A DNA stretch of 10,133 nt, taken from the NCBI GenBank assembly GCA_964347945.1, contig CAYGAW010000204.1, positions 1-10,133 on the forward strand, in the 5' to 3' direction. Under the pieces are notes generated by a model. That model was not told where the DNA came from, made no database searches, and saw only the letters and a program-made list of their open reading frames with translations. The DNA comes from CAYGAW01 sp964347945 (GTDB taxonomy: Bacteria; Chloroflexota; Anaerolineae; UBA7937; B3-Chlor). Numbering within the stretch: position 1 is the first letter of the stretch; every line of letters starts with the position of its first letter. Positions 5,995 to 10,133 of this stretch are shown one piece after another. The position numbers were made by a program, and so were the translations under genes.

Positions 5995-6363
5995 ATGAAA
6001 GTTAAGGACAGGTTTGTGAAGTGTGACGACTGCGGGCGCCGGTTCGTCTTTCGGGTGGAAGAACAACGGCGGATGGCGAGAGACAGAGAGATCTTTGAGC
6101 CGCGTGAGTGTCCTGCTTGCCGCGCGAATGGAAGGGACGGCAGTAGGCTGACCGGGACCGTGAAGTGGTTCGATCAGCTGAAGGGGTTCGGCTTCATCAG
6201 CCGCGAGGATGGACGGGGGGAGGTCTTTGTCCACCGTAGCGACATCAAGCATGTAGGCGTCAGGGTGCTCTATGAAGGTGAGAGAGTGGAATTCGAGGTG
6301 CAGCGGGACCCTCGAGGAGAGAGGGCGGTTCACGTCACTGGGCACGACCCATTTGCGCATTGA
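5995..6363 (+). CDS. Zinc-ribbon and cold-shock-domain protein
   Basis: A 122-residue fusion. Residues 6-48 form a probable zinc ribbon with two CxxC pairs (Cys10/Cys13 in CDDC and Cys39/Cys42 in CPAC) about 25 residues apart, in the style of the 'probable zinc-ribbon' family. Residues 52-116 form a cold-shock OB domain: TGTVKWFDQLKGFGFI (53-68) carries the RNP1 motif KGFGFI, and EVFVHRSDI (76-84) carries RNP2 VFVH. Classical CspA-type proteins have about 70 residues and no zinc ribbon. Cold-shock domains bind single-stranded RNA or DNA and melt secondary structure; the ribbon may add nucleic-acid or protein contacts. Loop residues differ from CspA: after RNP2 comes a basic, longer segment with IKHVGVRVLYEGERVEFEV. 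It has its own probable promoter upstream, so it may be independently induced. ATG 5959 would add 12 residues with no homology. Domain calls are strong; target RNAs unknown. Confidence 0.92.
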   Translation: MKVKDRFVKCDDCGRRFVFRVEEQRRMARDREIFEPRECPACRANGRDGSRLTGTVKWFDQLKGFGFISREDGRGEVFVHRSDIKHVGVRVLYEGERVEFEVQRDPRGERAVHVTGHDPFAH

Positions 6364-6495
6364 ACGGCGACTCACCTGAGCCTTCGAGAACTGAGGCGTG
6401 GAAACAAGTCATAGGGAGCGGGTGCCGCGTGGGGCAAAAGGGAATTGTGGCTCTTGAGGGCGGTGAGGGGATGTTGAGCGGGTCCGAGGCCTCTC

Positions 6496-6513
6496 TGGCT
6501 GGAAGAACAGCCA
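6496..6513. repeat. Short inverted repeat in the gap before the GT20 gene
   Basis: TGGCTG and CAGCCA flank a 6-base loop. The 269-base gap 6364-6632 otherwise shows no gene I trust. GATAAT at 6624-6629 resembles a -10 element but would start transcription at about the ATG of the next gene and has no good -35. The hairpin has no T-run, so it is not a clear terminator. Confidence 0.25.
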
Positions 6514-6632
6514 ACAGTGAAAGAGTGACCCCAAGATCCCGCGGTGCGGTGGGCATTGGCGCAATAACTACGCACAGCCACGATCTGAGTTCAGGCACCT
6601 TTCTGTTCACCGCATAAGCAGTTGATAATGCA

Positions 6633-8195
6633 ATGGAAGAGAATGGCAAAGACTCCCGTATGACGCAACCGGATCAAGGCCAGCTGACCGTCAGGCAGCG
6701 ACGAGCTCGCCTACGGAGATTGGTCAAGGAGTTGTTCGCCGAGCGATCGCTAGTCATTGCCTCCAACCGAGGCCCAGTCACATTCGAGCGTTCTGCGTCT
6801 GGCAGCCTGCGGCGGAGACGAGGAACTGGCGGTGTGGTCAGTGCTGTCAGTGCGATCAGCCGATACGCGAACCCAGTATGGATCTGCAGTCCCATGTCCT
6901 CCGTAGATCGAGAGATGGCACAGGAGGCAGAGGGACAGCTCATGGATCACTCAACCGTAGACTATCACTTCCGTCTGCGATTCGTGCTGACGGAAGAGGA
7001 GGCTTATGACAACTACTATTCGGTTGTGAGCAACCCCTTGCTATGGTTTCTGCAACACTACATGTGGGACGCACCACGTACCCCCACCTTCACGGACGAG
7101 ACCTGGTCAGCTTGGGAGAGCTATGAAGAGGTGAACCAGGCGTTCGCTGAAGCCATCGCTGGCGAGGTTGCGAGGGCCGGAAAGCCAGCGATTGTCATGT
7201 TGCAGGACTATCACCTGTACCTATGTCCAGGTGCTTTGGCTACTCAGCTGCCCAAGGGGTGCATAGTGTCACATTTCATTCACATCCCTTGGCCTGGACC
7301 CGATTACTGGATGATTCTTCCTCCCTCCGTCCGCGAGCAGATCTTGAGCAGCCTCTCTAGGTGTGACATCATAGGCTTCCAGAGCGAGCGCTACGCTCTC
7401 AACTTCATGCGTACATGCCAGACCCTGTTGCCGCATACGGAAGTGGACTACGATTCTGGCACTGTCAGATGGGGCGGCAAGACGCTCATAGTCCGCCACT
7501 ATCCCATTTCCCTAGATACTGCTGCCCTGCGAAGGACCAGCAAGGCGCGGTCAACGGCTCGCCACCGTGAGCATCTGCTACCTCGCTTGGGAGAGCAGAC
7601 CATAGTGCGCGTTGATCGGATTGAACCGAGCAAGAACATCGTGCGTGGGTTCGAGGCGTATGATCTCCTCCTCGAGCGGCATCCTGAGCACCTTGGTCAA
7701 GTACGCCTGATGGCTTTCCTGGTTCCTTCACGGCTGAGCATCGAAGAGTATCAGCAGTACCTGGAGGAGATAGTCGTTCTAGCCCAGGGCATCAACCTGA
7801 GACACGGGCACAACGGCTGGCAGCCCGTCAAGCTCTACGTTGGCGAGAACTACCACCGGGCCGTGGCCGGGATGCAACTTTACGACGTCCTGTTGGTGAA
7901 CCCTATCATTGACGGCATGAATCTCGTGGCAAAAGAGGGACCGGTGGTCAATGAACGGGACGGAGTCCTTGTCTTGTCAGAAGGTGCCGGCGCGTATGAA
8001 GAGCTGCGGCAGGCAGCTTTGGTGGTCTCGCCCTACGACGTAGTGGGGATGGCGGAGGCACTGCATCGGGCCCTTGTCATGCCTCGTGACGAGCGAGCGC
8101 AACGAGCCAAGACGTTGCGCGAAACAGTCGAGGGGCGCACTGTGATGGACTGGCTATGGAGCCAGTTGTTGGCTCTGTCGCTTCTGCAGGCTTGA
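6633..8195 (+). CDS. Trehalose-6-phosphate synthase-like glycosyltransferase (GT20)
   Basis: A 520-residue GT20 family enzyme. True members transfer glucose from a nucleotide-sugar to glucose-6-phosphate, giving trehalose-6-phosphate in the cytoplasm. Visible landmarks are IASNRGPVTFE (42-52) and GTGGVVSAVS (64-73) in the N-terminal Rossmann domain, NYYSVVSNPLLWFLQHY (127-143), QDYH (191-194), FIHIPWPGPD (215-224) with the catalytic-region His217, VDRIEPSKN (327-335) with Arg329 and Lys334 for phosphate binding, and NPIIDGMNLVAKE (423-435) with the nucleotide-sugar ligands. Canonical OtsA has VxRLDYSKG where this has VDRIEPSKN, and its lead-in segment is shifted in composition, so the acceptor may differ. 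The first 40 residues are basic and non-conserved; ATG 6633 is the first start after a stop, and ATG 6660 is an alternative, neither with a good ribosome site. No OtsB-type phosphatase gene is in view. The fold is certain; exact product, trehalose-6-phosphate or a relative, is less so. Confidence 0.87.
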   Translation: MEENGKDSRMTQPDQGQLTVRQRRARLRRLVKELFAERSLVIASNRGPVTFERSASGSLRRRRGTGGVVSAVSAISRYANPVWICSPMSSVDREMAQEAEGQLMDHSTVDYHFRLRFVLTEEEAYDNYYSVVSNPLLWFLQHYMWDAPRTPTFTDETWSAWESYEEVNQAFAEAIAGEVARAGKPAIVMLQDYHLYLCPGALATQLPKGCIVSHFIHIPWPGPDYWMILPPSVREQILSSLSRCDIIGFQSERYALNFMRTCQTLLPHTEVDYDSGTVRWGGKTLIVRHYPISLDTAALRRTSKARSTARHREHLLPRLGEQTIVRVDRIEPSKNIVRGFEAYDLLLERHPEHLGQVRLMAFLVPSRLSIEEYQQYLEEIVVLAQGINLRHGHNGWQPVKLYVGENYHRAVAGMQLYDVLLVNPIIDGMNLVAKEGPVVNERDGVLVLSEGAGAYEELRQAALVVSPYDVVGMAEALHRALVMPRDERAQRAKTLRETVEGRTVMDWLWSQLLALSLLQA

Positions 8196-8221
8196 GGCGA
8201 CGCCAGGATCACTGGGCCGAG

Positions 8222-8255
8222 AAGCGCGGGCGTTGAGTCAAGCGTCGCGCTTTCT
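8222..8255 (+). terminator. Possible intrinsic terminator after the GT20 gene
   Basis: AAGCGCG (8222-8228) pairs with CGCGCTT (8246-8252), giving 7 base pairs, with a small inner TTG/CAA pairing, and runs into TTTCT. It lies 27 bases after the GT20 stop. The T-run is short, so efficiency is uncertain. Confidence 0.4.
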
Positions 8256-8373
8256 GGCGGCCGCTATCTCTTCGTGAAAACCGTGGTGCTCGGACGCTCA
8301 TCCACAAGGGGAAGGCCTGCCAGTCAGAAGTCTGAATCTTGGTACTCCCCTATGGGGGCGAGCGGTTTTCAGG

Positions 8374-8393
8374 GCTCTGACAGAGAGCGAGGA
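8374..8393 (+). promoter_or_regulatory. Ribosome site of the opine-dehydrogenase-like gene with adjoining hairpin
   Basis: GCTCT (8374-8378) and AGAGC (8384-8388) form a 5-base-pair stem directly abutting the ribosome site GAGGA (8389-8393), which is 4 bases before ATG 8398. A second small inverted repeat, CCCC-TAT-GGGG, lies at 8347-8357. The hairpins may be coincidental. No clear promoter was found in 8256-8373. Confidence 0.3.
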
Positions 8394-8397
8394 TTGT

Positions 8398-9516
8398 ATG
8401 AGTGGCGAGACGCGTTTTACGGTCATTGGAGCCGGCCATGGCGGAAAGGCCGTTGCCGCACATCTGGCTCTCATGGGCTTCCCCGTCACACTCTACAACC
8501 GTACTTGGGAGAATGTCGCCGCTATCGACAAGCGAGGCGGTATCAGACTCAGGAGCCACAAGGGAGGGCCAGACGGCTTTGGTAAGTTGTCGCTTGTCAC
8601 ATCGGACCTGGGCGAGGCCCTCAAAGAGGCTGATGTGATCATGGTCGTGGTGCCTTCCACCGCGCAGCGGGACATTGCCAGGAAGGCCGCGCGCCACCTT
8701 CGCAGCGGGCAGATCATCGTGCTCAACCCAGGCCGCGTGTGCGGAGCTATCGAGTTCGCCAAGGTTCTGGCTGATCTCTCGTGTGAGGCCGATGTGTCTG
8801 TGGCCGAAGCCCAAAGCTTCATCTATCTCAGCCGCTCCGAGGGACCAACGGAGGCTCGTATCTTACGGATCCACGACGCGGTACCCTTGGCGGCGTTACC
8901 TGCCACACGAACCGCGCGAGTGCTGGAAGCCCTGAATCCTGCGTATCCCCAGTTCATTGACGGCGTGAGCGTGCTGCACACGGGATTGAACAACGCATGG
9001 TCTGTCCTGCACCCCGGTCTTATGTTGCTCAACGCCGGACGCATTGAGTCAACCTTGGGTGATTTCCGCCTTTACGTGGATGGCGTGACTACGGCTGTGG
9101 CTCGCTTGCTCGAGATACTCGACGCAGAGCGCGTGGCTGTGGCCACTGCCCTCGATGTGAGCGTTCAGACGGCCGTCCAGTGGTTGCGGATGTCTTATGA
9201 GGTCGTCGCCGAGAGCCTTATGCAAGCGACTCACCAGAACCCTGCCTACCGCGACGTGAAGGCTCCTCGGACAATGAATCACCGCTATCTCTCGGAGGAC
9301 GTGCCCATGTGCCTGGTGCCCATATCGGGTCTAGGAAGGCGGCATGGCGTCTCAGTCAAAGGCATTGATGGCATTATCCGGCTGGCATGCATGATCCAAG
9401 GCACGGACTATCGTCGTCGGGGACGTAGGCTTCACAGGCTGGGAATAGCGCGACTGAGCGCCAGTGAGCTCAAGAGGTACGTTGACGAGGGAGTGCTCTA
9501 CGGCACCGCCGCGTAG
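8398..9516 (+). CDS. Opine (octopine/nopaline)-dehydrogenase-family NAD(P)-dependent enzyme
   Basis: A 372-residue soluble dehydrogenase. The N-terminal Rossmann domain (about 6-185) opens with FTVIGAGHGGKAVAAHLALM (7-26) containing the GxGxxG dinucleotide site, and VVVPSTAQRDIA (83-94) follows the next strands. The C-terminal all-helical domain (about 190-350) carries the opine-dehydrogenase signature NNAWSVLHPGLMLLNAGRIE (198-217) with the expected catalytic His205, and NHRYLSEDVPMCLVP (294-308) with Arg296 and Asp301. Members reductively join an amino acid amine to an alpha-keto acid or act in reverse, and some make or break metallophores such as staphylopine. Length fits the family (about 350-400). 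The substrate pair cannot be read from sequence, and no nicotianamine-synthase-like or transporter gene adjoins it. Proximity to an M20 peptidase, transcribed convergently, may reflect amino-acid metabolism but is weak evidence. Confidence 0.88.
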   Translation: MSGETRFTVIGAGHGGKAVAAHLALMGFPVTLYNRTWENVAAIDKRGGIRLRSHKGGPDGFGKLSLVTSDLGEALKEADVIMVVVPSTAQRDIARKAARHLRSGQIIVLNPGRVCGAIEFAKVLADLSCEADVSVAEAQSFIYLSRSEGPTEARILRIHDAVPLAALPATRTARVLEALNPAYPQFIDGVSVLHTGLNNAWSVLHPGLMLLNAGRIESTLGDFRLYVDGVTTAVARLLEILDAERVAVATALDVSVQTAVQWLRMSYEVVAESLMQATHQNPAYRDVKAPRTMNHRYLSEDVPMCLVPISGLGRRHGVSVKGIDGIIRLACMIQGTDYRRRGRRLHRLGIARLSASELKRYVDEGVLYGTAA

Positions 9517-9555
9517 GCGAGAGTAACTATAGGCCTGCTCTGCGCCGCCCTTGAT

Positions 9556-9631
9556 GGGGGTTCGCCTGACAGGTGCTGCAGCCTGTGAGCACCTCCGTGC
9601 GGTCGAAACCGCATCCCTGCGGGCATCCCCC
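9556..9631 (-). ncRNA. Candidate structured RNA or repeat element in the convergent intergenic region
   Basis: The ends of this 76-base stretch pair with each other: GGGGG (9556-9560) with CCCCC (9627-9631), then GCC (9564-9566) with GGC (9622-9624) across a small internal loop. Inside are two hairpins. AGGTGCT (9571-9577) pairs with AGCACCT (9588-9594) around a 10-base loop, and TGCGGT (9598-9603) pairs with ACCGCA (9608-9613) around a tetraloop that is CGAA on + and UUCG on -. The very stable UUCG loop suggests the - strand as the functional one. A perfect TATAAT on the - strand (9737-9732) lies about 100 bases upstream in that direction, without a good -35. There is no T-run, so it is not a simple terminator. 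It could be a small RNA, a 3' UTR element of the M20 gene, or an interspersed repeat. I cannot name a known family. Confidence 0.35.
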
Positions 9632-9755
9632 GACAACCTGTACCTGCGCGGCTGACGTTGAGCAGCCACACAACCAGCACTATTGAGACAACAAGAAACG
9701 CGCTTGCGCAGCGGCAGGCTCGGCGACCCACATTATACCTCGGTAATCAGCGCCC

Positions 9756-10133
9756 TCACTGCACCTGGTTGCAGAACTCGATGGCCGTGCGAGCTAGGAT
9801 GCGCGCGCAGTCCACCACGCTGTCTATCTCAACATACTCGACCAAGGCGTGCTTGCCCTCGCCCTTGGGGCCCAAGATCACGGTGGGAATGCCTGCCTCT
9901 TGCATAAGAGCGGCATCCGTCCAGATGAGCCCCGTGGCGCGCTCTGGTGGCGCACCCAGTTCGTCGGTGCAGGCTGCTTCGAGAGACTCAAGGAGGGGCC
10001 CTTCCTCCGCTTGCCAGGGTCGTCGAGCCATGGTCATTCGCCACTCGGCTTTGAACTGAGGATCCTCGGCGGCGAGGCGAAGAAGCAGGTTCTGGAGTTC
10101 GGACTCCACCTCCTCGGGAGTCTCCGTGGGGAT
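9756..10133 (-). CDS. M20-family metallopeptidase, C-terminal part (cut by window edge)
   Basis: The reading frame is open from the right edge and ends with TGA at 9758-9756, giving the last 125 residues of a larger protein (families are usually 370-450). The part seen matches the ArgE/DapE/CPG2-type M20 peptidases, zinc-dependent enzymes that hydrolyse acetylornithine, succinyl-diaminopimelate or dipeptides. IPTETPEEVESEL at the edge is the end of the dimerisation domain. TGLIWTDAALMQEAGIPTVI and GPKGEGKHALVEYVEIDSVV belong to the C-terminal catalytic domain, with the His of KHALVEYV as the expected last metal ligand. The true start lies outside the window; a GTG codon at 10109 is internal. 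The gene converges on the opine dehydrogenase, with 239 bases between the two stops. Exact substrate cannot be decided from this fragment. Confidence 0.85.
   Translation of the reverse strand: MPTETPEEVESELQNLLLRLAAEDPQFKAEWRMTMARRPWQAEEGPLLESLEAACTDELGAPPERATGLIWTDAALMQEAGIPTVILGPKGEGKHALVEYVEIDSVVDCARILARTAIEFCNQVQ

Noticed and set aside
6360..6617. An 85-residue frame between the cold-shock and GT20 genes
   Set aside because: It needs a TTG start overlapping the previous stop, has no ribosome site, and has a composition unlike a folded protein.
6601..6629. Promoter TTCTGT/GATAAT for the GT20 gene
   Set aside because: The -35 matches only two of six bases, and transcription would start at about the ATG of the gene.
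9598..9613. T-arm of a tRNA
   Set aside because: The loop is a tetraloop, not the 7-base TTCRANY loop, and no acceptor or anticodon stem can be drawn around it.
9658..10059. A 133-residue + strand frame over the right end
   Set aside because: It is the antisense shadow of the M20 peptidase, whose motifs are clear on the - strand.

Overview
This is a bacterial stretch of moderately high GC with about ten genes, nearly all on the + strand. It has no rRNA, tRNA, CRISPR array, transposase or phage gene that I can see. The gene types point to a Chloroflexota-like organism: a bacterial eRF1-like (baeRF) protein, a protein with two PRC-barrels, a zinc-ribbon/cold-shock fusion, a CarD-like RNA polymerase-binding protein, and a trehalose-phosphate-synthase relative with the motif EPSKN. 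The phylum is an inference from family resemblance, held with moderate confidence.

Layout. Positions 111-936 hold a CarD-family regulator followed 34 bases later by translation initiation factor IF-1, probably one transcription unit. After a 258-base gap with a weak promoter-like site comes a 498-residue membrane protein built of about five repeated TM-helix units, of the kind annotated as mechanosensitive channel (1195-2691). Next are a baeRF protein (2786-3949), a 67-residue two-helix membrane protein (4088-4291), a tandem PRC-barrel protein (4598-5344), an MgtC/SapB-type membrane protein (5429-5905), a zinc-ribbon plus cold-shock-domain protein with a plausible own promoter (5995-6363), a GT20 trehalose-6-phosphate-synthase-like enzyme (6633-8195) with a possible terminator behind it, and an opine-dehydrogenase-family enzyme (8398-9516). 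The right edge carries the C-terminal 125 residues of an M20 metallopeptidase on the - strand (9756-10133, cut by the window).

How the genes may work together. Several products act on transcription or translation under stress (CarD, IF-1, baeRF, cold-shock protein) or on the envelope and osmotic balance (TM-repeat channel-like protein, MgtC-like protein, trehalose-phosphate synthase). The window therefore reads as a stress-adaptation neighbourhood. That is guilt by association: the gaps between most genes are 80-300 bases, so this is not one tight operon.

The most interesting non-coding signal is a 76-base element (9556-9631) between the convergent opine dehydrogenase and M20 genes. Its ends pair with each other and enclose two strong hairpins, one of which has a UUCG tetraloop when read on the - strand. 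I found no clearly new multi-gene system. The best candidates for new biology are this RNA-like element, the baeRF gene in its setting, and the variant GT20 enzyme.
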